64,000 nucleotides of DNA from contig CM070726.1 of the NCBI GenBank assembly GCA_036346275.1, forward strand, positions 29,237,410 through 29,301,409, in the 5' to 3' direction. Positions within the stretch are counted from its first letter, which is position 1, and every line of letters starts with the position of its first letter. Under the pieces are notes generated by a model. The model saw only the letters and a list, made by a program, of their open reading frames with translations. It was not told where the DNA came from and made no database searches. Positions 1-10,226 of this stretch are shown in pieces. The DNA comes from Otatea glauca (taxonomy: Eukaryota > Streptophyta > Magnoliopsida > Poales > Poaceae). Made by a program: the position numbers and the translations under genes.

Positions 1-1217
1 AAGGCCTTACAGAAAAAACATGAAAAATCTATGAACACAGTATGCTCAAGAACTTCGAGCAGAAAGTTTGGGGCTCGGTTTTCACCTCATGGCGCCCAAA
101 CGGTGCAACAAGTGAACTACAAAATTTTTATGCAGGTGTATATCAGAGTCCCACACCTCCTCTAATAAGAATCACTCAAAAAGGATTTTCCTATATTTTT
201 ACAAAAATCAAACACTGACTGCTGCGCGAAGAACAAGTTCTGAACAAAGTTGGAACTTGAAAGAAAAGATGTTCTCTACTCAATCCAAGAGTGCAAAAGA
301 GATTTAAAACCATATGAACACACTCAAAATATCCAAGATCAGCAGCATTTAGAAGGAGGGGAGGTAAATCCAAATTACTTGAAAGTAAATTGCGGGAATG
401 TAATTGCGAGAAAGTAAATGCTGAATTTAAATTGCGTAAAGTAAAGACATAATGTAAATGCGCAAAATAAATTCAGAGGTGGATGGATAAAACTTTCATT
501 TCTGGAAGGGGAGGTTACAGAGCCTCACATTCATGTGGGCAAAGCTCAAATGAGCATCAAAAACCTCAACACCTTCAAGGGAAGGAGGCTACCCCTCCAC
601 CCCTATTTATACTACTCTTGGGCCACCTACCACCCTTGGATGAGTCCCTCAACCCTAGAGCACTCATCTAAGGGCTAGGATTAACCCACACACACAGCCA
701 TGCAAGGGCTAACCCAAAACCCACACACATACCGGGTTTTCTTGCACGGTTTTCAAAGCATACTACCTAGACCCGCTAACCTATCAACTAGACCTCAATC
801 CGACGGCCCTCATTGATCCACGCGGCATCTAGCTAGCATCAACTCCTTTCCTTGTCTTCTTGACTTGCCCGGACTCCATCTCCGATCATCTTCCGGCGAT
901 CTCCCAACCGTCTGGACCTCCGACGCTCCTCGCCTAGTCCCGGTCATCCTTCGCCTCACCATGACCTAGCACCGTCGCCCTGCAACCATCAAAGACAAGG
1001 AAACTCCTCACATAGCAATGCCCACAAAGATGTGCAATAAACCATCCAACTCATCACTACCGCGTCCATACGACCGGTACTGCCACTCCTGGCAGAGACA
1101 ACTCAAATTGCTTCATTTTGAAAATCAATCCAAATCAAACTCAAACTTGAGCACACCTTGCTCAAATAAAGTCAAATACTCATCACAAACATGGATGGAC
1201 CTCCACATGGTCCTTCA
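1..1217 (-). repeat. Right-hand part of a Sirevirus-type LTR (diverged family B copy)
   Basis: The stretch ends in the same terminal block (hairpin GGACC..GGTCC, then TTCA) as the family B LTRs that end at 26504 and 48154. It also shares their internal block of GTAAATGC/AATTACGTAAAG-type repeats and the 'gggcaaagctcaaatgagc' segment. A minus-strand TATAAATAG lies at 603-611. The left part falls outside the window. No polypurine tract follows position 1217, so it is either the outer end of a minus-strand element or a solo LTR. It lacks the GGTCGGACGACC arrays of the two B LTRs, so it is a diverged relative. Confidence 0.75.
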
Positions 1218-1770
1218 GATCCAGATTTTTTCTGTTCGGATATCTGGATTTTTTTCTATTCGGATATCAGCAAGGCCTAGCCCATTTTCATCATGTTTTT
1301 TTCATGGCAACCCATTTATATTGACAATTAGTTGGTTCTATTGATCCTCAAGTAGCATATTCTTTCTACAACGTCCATTGGGATTTATTGATTTATAACT
1401 TGTTACTATGGTCATGTACTCGTATGATTTTAATTCAACATATATTACTCTATATATGTGTGCATTATCCATATATATTTATTTGTTTCCAACCCAAATC
1501 CGTCACATATCCATCCTGTGTCCATATCTCGAATAACCTAGATTCGTATCCGTATTCGGCTAGCCCGTATCTGGTTCCAAATCTGAGAAAAAAATATAAG
1601 TTACGATATGAGAAGAGCAATATCCACCCGTATCTGACCCGTGTTCATCCCTACTCTTGCCTCCACCCCGGCTTCACCCCGATCGATAGAATCTCAGATT
1701 CCATCTTCATCCTCGTACATGGAAAATAGTACATAAATTTAGAAATTAAATTTATAACCAAATTAAACAG
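1218..1770. other. Unassigned low-coding DNA, possibly hAT-like debris
   Basis: No credible gene is visible. The stretch has several 'cggatat'/'cgtatcc' motifs, and near 1635-1660 its minus strand reads 'gggatgaacacgggtc', which resembles the terminus of grass hAT MITEs. No matching opposite end or TSD was found, so the assignment is weak. Confidence 0.25.
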
Positions 1771-2410
1771 TGTAACATCCTAATTTTTTGGATTTTATTA
1801 ATTTATATTGATATTTGTGTAATTTCTGGAATTTTTAGAATTTATTAAAAAAATTGAAATAGGCTGAATATGAAAATTATTTAAATATTTAAAAATGTTA
1901 AATAAAATTTTATTAAAAATATCTTTATTTGAGTTCCAAATGTCTTACAATACTTTTAAGAATTTTTCCCGAATTTTTCTGGTATTTTTGCTATTTTATT
2001 TGGCTTTGTTTATTTTTTAGAATTATTTTAAATCAAAAAGGTTTGAAAAATATTATGAACGGTGTTAGGCTAGAACCCTATTGGGCCCAGTCTGTTACCT
2101 CCCGCTGGCCTGGTCCATTCCGCTAAAGCCCAACCCAACTGTGAACCCTAGTTATCGTGACCGTTAGATCGAGTTGGATGACTGAGATCAAAGGGGATGG
2201 TTTGGAAACCCTATGTATTGTGGACCGTTGGATCAGGGGCACGTGTGTGGTCGAGATGGCGCCATGTCTGAACTATCAATGACCGTTCGATCTCTAATGC
2301 GTGTTCAATCCGGATTTCATCTTCCTTCGCGCACCGCCGCCATCTTAGATCCTGCACCGGAGCTACCCACACTATCGGAGCCACCTGTTGCATCAAAATA
2401 GGCCACCAAA
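1771..2410 (+). repeat. 5' part of a TGTAACATCC-type gypsy LTR, truncated
   Basis: The stretch starts TGTAACATCC and follows the same AT-rich order as the complete LTRs at 16528, 53673 and 59471 (TTGAGTTCCAAATGTCT block, then a GC-richer part with 'accgttggatc' motifs). Similarity fades near 2410, where a different sequence begins. The rest of the LTR is missing, so this is an old, 3'-truncated copy. Confidence 0.7.
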
Positions 2411-2529
2411 TCGGCTACCATGCCCAATACATCATTTTATGCCCATTCGTCTCCCTTGAAGACGACCTATATGAGAAAGTGAGACGGCAACAAGGACAAA
2501 TCAAAGAAGAGCACGGCGGCCCCCCAACT

Positions 2530-2820
2530 TTCCGTTGGCGTTGTTGGCCCAGAAATACAAGCTAGGACAATCATTTGTACCAAAAGAGCTCCTACAAATG
2601 CTTTCAATAACATGCATTAGATTACAAAATTGGTACATAGAACAAGCCAACAAGTCGGTGGCACAATGGATATCGAATATCCCCGTGAAGTTCAAGGAGG
2701 AGCATTTGTGCAACCAGTCATCGGGGGCTTCTTTAGGGTTGACTTCAGCGACTTGTTCGATCTCTACTACCTCGACGCCTTGGATGTCTCACTCTTGAGA
2801 TGCTGTACATTGTAAGTGTG
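2530..2820 (+). pseudogene. Fragment of a CACTA second ORF (Ulp1-associated type)
   Basis: Two overlapping frames join into one decayed reading frame. The first reads KYKLGQSFVPKELLQML; about 45 codons later the other frame reads FFRVDFSDLFDLYYLDALDV and SLLRCCTL. This resembles, from memory of the family, the conserved block upstream of the Ulp1-like protease domain in the second ORF of grass CACTA elements, where a segment ending in an 'ALDxSLxxC' motif is usual. A GTAAGTG donor-like site follows at about 2814. No ATG begins the frame, and at least one frameshift lies near 2700. No transposon ends were found nearby, so it is an orphan fragment. Confidence 0.5.
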
Positions 2821-4718
2821 TGCAATCACGATCTACATTCGTGTAATACCTATAAATGTCATATATATGTGTATGTACGTACGTATGTACTCCTGGGATT
2901 AGTTACTCTCTATGCCGTATCTCACAACGTAGGGGGTATCTCGCACAACGGAGGGTATGTATGTGTAGTATACAAGTATATAAGACTAGTTAGGTGGTAT
3001 TTACATTTTTTCAGAGGTAGTATGTACAATTTTTAGATATACTCCTTTTTATGTTCATATATAAAGGTATTTGCAAAATACACTAAAAACTATGTACTCC
3101 CTTACAATTTTTTCATGTGGTTCATATTGGAATATCTTATATTTAGTATATGAATGTAACCAATGTGATAAAGGAGTATTTCAAATTCGTTTAGGTGGTA
3201 TTTCAAAGGTGAGAGTAATTATATATACATATGTGTATATATACATATATATATACTCCTATGCTATTAGCCATCGGTTGCATTAACATTCTTGCAAGGC
3301 ACGAACTCTGTAAAGTGGATATTTGTTAAGATCCAATCCGCTAAGAGCATTAGCCCCCTAATCAAGGGATTCATTTCATGAATAAGATTGCTGTGTTCGT
3401 CATTTGATTATCTTTCCAATTAAAGAAGATTACAATTTCCTTTGATTTTTTTATAAATTTTAACTGAGCTAGCTATGTAGTTCTTCCTGCAAAATATGAA
3501 TTCAATGATTCATGAGTAAAAATTGTTCTACATACCCCCCAATTTCTTATATAGTATATACCCTATTTATCTCAAGTATTTAGATAGGAAGATAGAAGTG
3601 ACCCTTCATCTTTTTCTCCATAGTCGTATACTCAAAAAACCACTACTTCACATGCTCACGAATAATAGCATACTCAAAAACTACAAATTCGCATAATCAG
3701 TATCTAGTTAGGAATATGATTGTATGAGTATATGCCTGCCTCAATCTTCGTGTAATACTAATAATAAAATTACATACCTCACTAACTTTATACACGCCAC
3801 ATGAAAATGAAATGTTGTGCAACCTTTTTTTTTTTGACTAAATAACAGGTCAAAAGAATAATCAACTCATTAATAATTGGCATGCAACAAGATATACAAA
3901 CTTTCGGATTCAGCACATACTGGGCATTAGATTATTTTTTACTGTTGCAAAAAATCTACACATGCCAAGTACATAAATGTAAGGTATGTGTGCATATCTT
4001 TTCTCTTTAAATTTGGGGTAAATCTTTTTCCTAATCACATATACCTCTTTTTTCCCTTCAAATCACATATACCTCTTCAATATATATGGCCAATTTCCAC
4101 ACAATATGACTTTGATGATCCATGTGTAAAAAATGTTCTACATACCCCCATTTTTTTATATTGTATATAGCCCAATTATCTCAAGTATTTAGATCCAAAG
4201 ATAGAAGCTGCCCTCCATCTTGTTTTCCATACTCGTATACCCAAAAACCAGTAGTTCGCATACTCAAAAACTACAAATTCACATACATATCTAGCTAGGA
4301 ATATGATTGTACAAGTATATGGCCGACTTAGCCCCTGTGTAACACTAATAATAAAATTTCATACCTCATCGACTTTATACGTGCCACATGAAAATGAAAT
4401 GCTATGTAACCCTTTTCTGACTAGATAACCATTCAAAAGAACAATCAGCTCATTAATAATTAGTACGCAACAAGATATAGAAACTGTCATATTCTACACA
4501 TACTTGACATCAGATTATATTTTTAAGTGTTGCAAAAAATCTACACATGCCATACATACATCCAAATTTCTAGTTGCTTCTCTCCTTGTTAGCTAATTTA
4601 AATAATCGAATTAGTACATCCCACTAATTACTAATTATTCGGCAGCAAAGTATGATACCGTATTGCCAAAATAATGAGCACGATGGCTATTTCTTTTCAA
4701 ATCAGTGAATGCTAACGG
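2821..4718. other. AT-rich DNA without a gene
   Basis: The stretch contains microsatellite-like TATATG/GTACGTACGTATG tracts at 2860-2890 and 3225-3255 and a diverged direct duplication (annotated separately). No reading frame shows recognisable protein sequence. It directly abuts the left end of the X LTR at 4719. Confidence 0.5.
3490..4563 (+). repeat. Diverged direct duplication, about 470 bp per copy
   Basis: Copy 1 (about 3490-3977) and copy 2 (about 4100-4563) share the same order of blocks: GTTCTACATACCCCC, ATCTCAAGTATTTAGAT, CTCAAAAACTACAAATTC, GGAATATGATTGTA, CATGAAAATGAAATG, and GCAAAAAATCTACACATGCC. The offset is about 610 bp, with many substitutions, so the duplication is old. Confidence 0.8.
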
Positions 4719-5184
4719 TGTAGGGTCAAGGATAACCGACTAGAATGGGGTTGAAAAGGAGGTTTTTAAAATTCTTCGGCTCTAATTGCAATAAATAAAT
4801 AATCTAAACAAGAATTACAATTTTTGACAATTAAAGCCTAAATTCCCTAGGTTTCACTAAGTGCACCAACAACCTACACTAGACAAGAATACAATCCTAG
4901 TCACAAGATCACTACATTAAAGTCGCTAGGAATGTAAATTGCATACAAGAAACAAGAAATCGAACGACAAGAGAAAGTGACACGAAGATTTATCACGTGG
5001 TCTCAGAGACTTGCCGGTCTCCCCAAATCCACGTTGAGGAAGCTTGATCAACTTCAAGCCGACTCCAATTCATACTTGAGCCTAGGTAAGCGAACTTCTG
5101 CCTTCAAAAGCTTGTCGACGCTTCTCACAAACTTTGCTCAGAAGCTCGCCACGCACAAACAACTTCAAGTCGTCTAGGAGGTGG
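4719..5184 (-). repeat. X 3' LTR, piece 1 (U5 side)
   Basis: This piece runs from the TGTAGGGTCAAGG terminus to the insertion point of element A. It carries the Sirevirus block CGACTAGA..GGGTTGAAAAGG next to the terminus. The last five bases (ggtgg, 5180-5184) form the left target duplication of A. Confidence 0.85.
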
Positions 5185-6815
5185 TGTAGGATCAAGGATA
5201 ACCGACTAGAGGGGGTGAATAGGAGGTTACTAAAATTTTCGATTCTAAATTCAATCAATTAAATCACTAAGTAAGAATTGCGATTTCCTACAAATTTGCA
5301 ACTGAGTTCTCTAGTAAATATCAAGTACTCTAGCAATTCAAGTGTGAATAAGATTGAAGGCTAAGCACAAATAATATACTTGAAAAGCTAGAATAGTGAA
5401 TTGAGCACGAGAATTGTAAATGCAAATCACAAGAGAGCAAGAGACAAGATTTTTGACCTGTGGTCTCGGAGACTTGCCGGTCTCCCCTACTCCACGTTGA
5501 GGTGACTTGAATAACTTCAAGCCGGCTCCACCCGCTTGAGCCTTCCTCGATCACTAAGGTAGTTCTTCTCCGCTCTGGGTAGACGAAGTCCAACCTTCAC
5601 AACTTGCCGAGGCTTCTCATAATCTCCGTTGAGAAGCTCACCGCGCACGATCGCCTCCAAGTCGTCTAGGAGGCAGCAACCTCCAAGAGTAATAAGCCTT
5701 GACGTTTGCTTGAAATCGAATTCAGTGTCTAAAGGCTCAAACTAAATGCAACACTCAAATTTTGCTCCTCACTCTCTCAAATGAGAATTGAATGCACTTT
5801 AGGAGAGGAGAAGATTTGCTAGAGCTCAAATATCATCAATGAGGACCAACCCAAGCTCTAGAGTGCAGATGGGGGGTGTATTTATAGCCTACACCAATGT
5901 AGGACCGATAGCAACGGGCTCCATCCCAACGGTTGTAACAATGCATTAAATGCACTGCCAGAGATCGTTATGCAGATTGTCTCGTGCTCCCACCCAACTG
6001 GGACCGCTAGCACCGGGCTCCTTTTAATTTTCCTTGGCCAAAAAGGGTGCACTCTGGAATTTCTGCACTGGACTTCTGGCTGGTGCTACCGCTTGCCCGG
6101 TAGCACCGGACCGCCCGACTACCCAAAATGCCTGCCCTCTGGAATTTTTGCACCGCTCCAAAAGACCGGTGCTACCGCTCACCTGGTAGCACCGGGCTAC
6201 CATGGGCGGTAGCACCGCCCTGCCTAGTCCCCCAAAATACCCTTCTCGGGTTTTTACACACCACTTTGGGGCCCCCCGGTAGCATCGGGCTACCATGGGC
6301 GGTAGCACCGAGCTTCAAGAAAGCCCAAATTGGAGGCTCTCTGGAATTTTCACACTACCCAAAATGGCCAGTGCTACCGCTCACCTAGTAGCACCGCTCT
6401 ACCATGGGCGGTAACACCAGGCTTCCATAAAATTCCTTTTAACAAACATAGAATTTTCAATTTGAATTTCTTTTATATGACATGATGCATGATTTTAAGC
6501 ATAGATTTGAGCCTTTAGACCTTAACCGACATCAAGTGAACGTCAAGACCCCTCTTAATAGTACGGCCCTAATTCTAGCAACCGAACTTTTCTCCAAACA
6601 CCGAGATCGACAAAAGACTAAGAAAGATCCTTATATTTATACCTTTGTCACTTGCTTTACATATTTATCTTCTTTTGCGCCATTCTTTATGCTTCCATGA
6701 TCACCAAGCCTGGGACTAACCTTTTTTCAATGTTCTCGAAGAAAATATTAGTCCTTCAATCATGATTGTCATTAATTACGAAAACCAAAAGGAATTTGGG
6801 GCCTAGATGCTTTCA
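5185..6815 (-). repeat. Element A 3' LTR
   Basis: This intact LTR of 1631 bp matches 15339-16527 plus 19610-20099. It carries the U5 block CGACTAGAGGGGGTGAATAGG next to its left terminus and a minus-strand TATA-like CTATAAATA at 5879-5887. An array of inverted GGTAGCACCG/CGGTGCTACC motifs runs from about 5990 to 6420. Confidence 0.92.
5990..6420. repeat. CpG palindrome array in the LTR of A (GGTAGCACCG family)
   Basis: About ten copies of GGTAGCACCG and its complement CGGTGCTACC alternate with 'ctaccatgggcggtag'. Spacing is irregular (20-60 bp). The same motif recurs at 16190-16520, 19609-19730, 8915-9045 and 9435-9515, so it also occurs inside the element, not only in its LTRs. Confidence 0.85.
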
Positions 6816-6844
6816 ATCTCCCCTTTTTTGGTAATTGATGACAA
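6766..6844 (-). promoter_or_regulatory. Polypurine tract of A inside an inverted repeat
   Basis: The minus-strand polypurine tract AAAAAAGGGGAGAT (6816-6829) abuts the 3' LTR terminus, where plus-strand priming is expected. It lies in the loop between arms 6766-6784 and 6826-6844, which pair over 19 nt with one G.T wobble and one mismatch. Further tract-like sites lie at about 6996 and 7268 (CTCCCCCT on the plus strand), fitting the multiple PPTs known in Sireviruses. Confidence 0.75.
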
Positions 6845-7320
6845 CCTCAATGTGTAAAGTAAATTGTAATTGATTTTGAGTATGCAACAAGTGGAATATG
6901 TTGTATACTCAAGAATTGAGTTTTAATAGGATTTTGCTTCTTGATAAATTGAGAAGATGATTGAAACAATATTAAAGCATGATGTTTAAATTAAAGATCC
7001 CCCTAAAGATGTGCATATGAGAAGATAATGAAAATTTGCACAGGGAAAGAAAATTGAACATTTTGACAGATTTTCATTTAAACATTTAAACCATGGATAA
7101 GCAATCAAAGCACATATATAACCAAGTGTATAAACAATCAGAGCACATATATAGACAGCCATAACAACCAACACAACAAATCCATACACATAATTATAAA
7201 GCAACAATATAAGCTAAACTTGTCTTCAGTTCTATCATCTTCATTCTTTTATTGCCTTCATCATACTTCTCCCCCTTTAGCATTAAATACCAAAAAAAAC
7301 AAAGAAGATCACCAATACGC

Positions 7321-8812
7321 TCATGAAGAAGGAGGAGGAGAAGAAGATTGAGCATGAGGTCCAAAGCGCTAAAAAGTGACAGGTGCGTGCTGAGAGCGAA
7401 ACTCCTCAAAGGTTCAGCGAAGCTCAGAAATAGTCGAACCAATGGAGTCAATCCGCCCTCTGACCTCCTCCACTATCTTCATGGTCTGTGTCTAATACTC
7501 ATCTTCTTGAGTGAAACTGCTAATCATGTCAGACCGAAGGCTCGCTAGACTGTTCATCAAGTCATTTCTCATACTTTCAAAGAACTGATCATGGGGAGCC
7601 TGCTGAGCTAATGGAGAGTGCTTTGCTACCTCTGGAATCTCCTGTGGTTGAGGCTGCTAAGAAGAAGACTGGCCTCGCTGACTCATAGCCTATGAAGCTG
7701 CTTCACGAGGCCGATTGGCTTATGAACACTCCCGCACCCTCCTCGATATCCAGTCACTCTCTTAATTATCATCATAATGTAAGGAGCAAAATAGATTCTT
7801 TTACCTCTGTCACAGGCAGACAAGGCCATCTCTCTGATCATGAAGTCAATTACATCAAACTTGTGCTTGTACATGACTTTGTTCGTGAAATTCCATGTAT
7901 ATCCTCTAATTTCATCAAGATTTCCGCTCTTTGGATGAACGGTAACCCTGATGATCGTATTAATGAGGCTCGATAAGGGAAGGAGGTGCATCATTTTAAC
8001 TAGATGGTTGATCGAAGCAGCTGAATCATAGAACTCAAGCTACCTGGTGAGGAGGAGTACTCTGTCACTGTGTATACTCGGATATCCATTATGGAAAATC
8101 CCCCATGCCTCCTCTATCTCATTCTTGGTGATTGTGTGCACTGCGACATCTTCATCCAGGTGATGGCATCGAAAGTCTCAGAAACATGCAAAGTAGCATA
8201 AAATTGCCTAACCATATATTTGTTGTAATCACACTTCCTGCTCTCAAAATCTGACATGCCAGCACCATGAAATAATTATGGAACTCCCACAAATAGAGGA
8301 ATCTTTCTAATATGCTCCCAGTTGACCCATTTATGATCAGTAAATTCCTTGTTCTTGTAAATCTCATAATATACTTTTTGCTGAAAGATTGTCCTAAATC
8401 TATCCTCAGATGCATTTCTAGGCAGCATGTATTGATTTGCTTGTGTGTGAGAGAAATAAGTGTCACCTTTAATTTTTCTCAGATCGACAGATGGATCAAC
8501 ATCATCGAAGTTTTCTTGTTCATCCCCTGATCCCGCATCCCCATTTCCACCATTATCAACATCCATGGATTCATCTTCTTCTGTTTCCTCGCTGCTTGAT
8601 TCTGATGCAATTTGTTTTCTTTTACCTTTCATGGAGCTGCTGCCAATATCACACTGACTCTTCTTCCTGATCTCACGTCATCTCGCGGCGATGGGAATAT
8701 CATCCTCACTATCAGATGCTTGAGGAGGAGGAGGGGCACGACCTCTATTTGCAGTCATCTTTCAAGAAGTGCCACCACCGCGAGGAGTTGAAGAACCTCG
8801 GGTCTTTGGCAT
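7321..8812 (-). pseudogene. Env-like (plant transposon domain) 3' ORF of A, decayed
   Basis: The minus-strand frame starts MPKTRGSSTPRGGGTS at 8812 and, through stops and frameshifts, reaches PHAQSSSPPPSS and a TGA at 7321-7323. The N-terminal third is Ser/Asp/Glu-rich (8500-8640). The middle holds VNWEHIRK (8305-8330) and, in another frame, FYATLHVSETFD (8175-8210), a motif I associate with the 'putative plant transposon protein' domain in grass elements. The C-terminal part (7360-7560) is heptad-like and matches the X remnant at 57835-58056. Its place between pol and the 3' LTR is that of the env-like ORF of SIRE-type elements. Membrane or envelope function is not shown. At least three disruptions make it inactive. 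Confidence 0.65.
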
Positions 8813-10226
8813 GATTACTGGATATATAGAGATTTCAAGGAGTGAGATCAAGGTTATATGCCTTAGAGATAGGATATCTTGCGAAAATAGACTTTTGTGC
8901 AAATTTTGACAGCAATTCCGGTGCTACTGTCCATGCTAGACTTGTAGCACTGGGCCTGAGGCGGTGCTACCACTCATGCTGGACTGGTAGCACCGGGCTT
9001 AGGGCGGTGCTACCGCATAGAAGCCGGTAGCACCGACCGATTTAGGTTCAAGCCCTAATTTTGACAAATCTTGTGAATTTGAGTGATCTGATTCAAGAAA
9101 AAATAACTTAATGGCATAAAGAATCATAGTATAATTCATTCTATCCACAAATTTCATCAAAAATTGCACAAATTTCACCACATTTCGCAGAAGCCCTAAA
9201 ACACGAAAAAGACATCTAGGGCAGAGATAATGTCGGATTTTCGAGGAAAAATCTAGAGAGAATGAGTTACCTTGGAGGAGGAGATCACAAGGAATTGAAG
9301 AGATATGCAGCAATCACAAATTTCTTGAAGATTTTGAGTGGAGAACAAAAAGGGGAACATAGAGGAGAGAGAGAGAGCGCAGGTGTGGTATGAGGGGCCG
9401 GTTGCACCGCGCTTGACTTAACCCCTCAAACCCGACTAATCCAGTGCTACCGCTCAAGGTTGGTAGTACCGGACTCTGGTGCTACCGCTCAACTATGAGC
9501 GGTGCTACCGGACCTGATAGCCTGACAGGCTGAATTTTGTCCAAAATAGCCAAAAAGTTGAAATAGCTCATATGTTCACAATTTTTGTTGAAAAACATAC
9601 ATGAGCATCCCAACTTGATAAAGAGACCAAGAAATCATCTTTATAAAAGGTTTTTAATTAAGATAGGTCTTTTTATATGACTAGAAGACAATTTTTTGAA
9701 AATGAGCACTTGAAAAGTGAAATTGAGATTTATTCGCATGTATGGGTCGAAAAATACCTTTTGATGTACTAGAAACTATGTTATTCTAGTTCCAAAGGTG
9801 AAAACTCACAATGTGCATTAGGTTGATCAATATAGACCAAGATTTTAATTGATAGTACTTTGGTGAAAACTAAGATTTTGTTAAGAAATATGTTTGGTTT
9901 ATTTTCAATATAGAGAGAATATACTTTGATAAGTATTTCAAGAGATGAGATTTATATAATGATAGATCGAAAATGAAGATTTCAAGGAAGTTTTTCACTT
10001 TAAAAACTCAAAATAGGATAATTTCAAGTATTTTGACCTAATATGGTCTAGAATCACCTTTTTGAAGAATAATAGCACTAATTTTGGTATTTTCACATTT
10101 TTGGGATGTAGAATACATATGAAAGGTATAATACTCCCCCTTAATGTGTTACTCATCTAAACAAACCAAAAATCGATTAAAATCCAACAAACACCAAATT
10201 GAAGAAATCAATAAAGATGCAAGCAT
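8813..10226 (-). other. Non-coding spacer of A between pol and env-like ORF
   Basis: No supported gene. The stretch has two clusters of the LTR palindrome GGTAGCACCG/CGGTGCTACC (8915-9045 and 9435-9515), then AT-rich sequence with a further CTCCCCCT tract at about 10133. The AT-rich part resembles the long spacer of element C. Confidence 0.6.

Noticed and set aside
5330..5593. Minus-strand frame repeated at 15484-15708
   Set aside because: Present in both LTRs of A because it is LTR sequence; no protein motif, and other copies do not keep it open.
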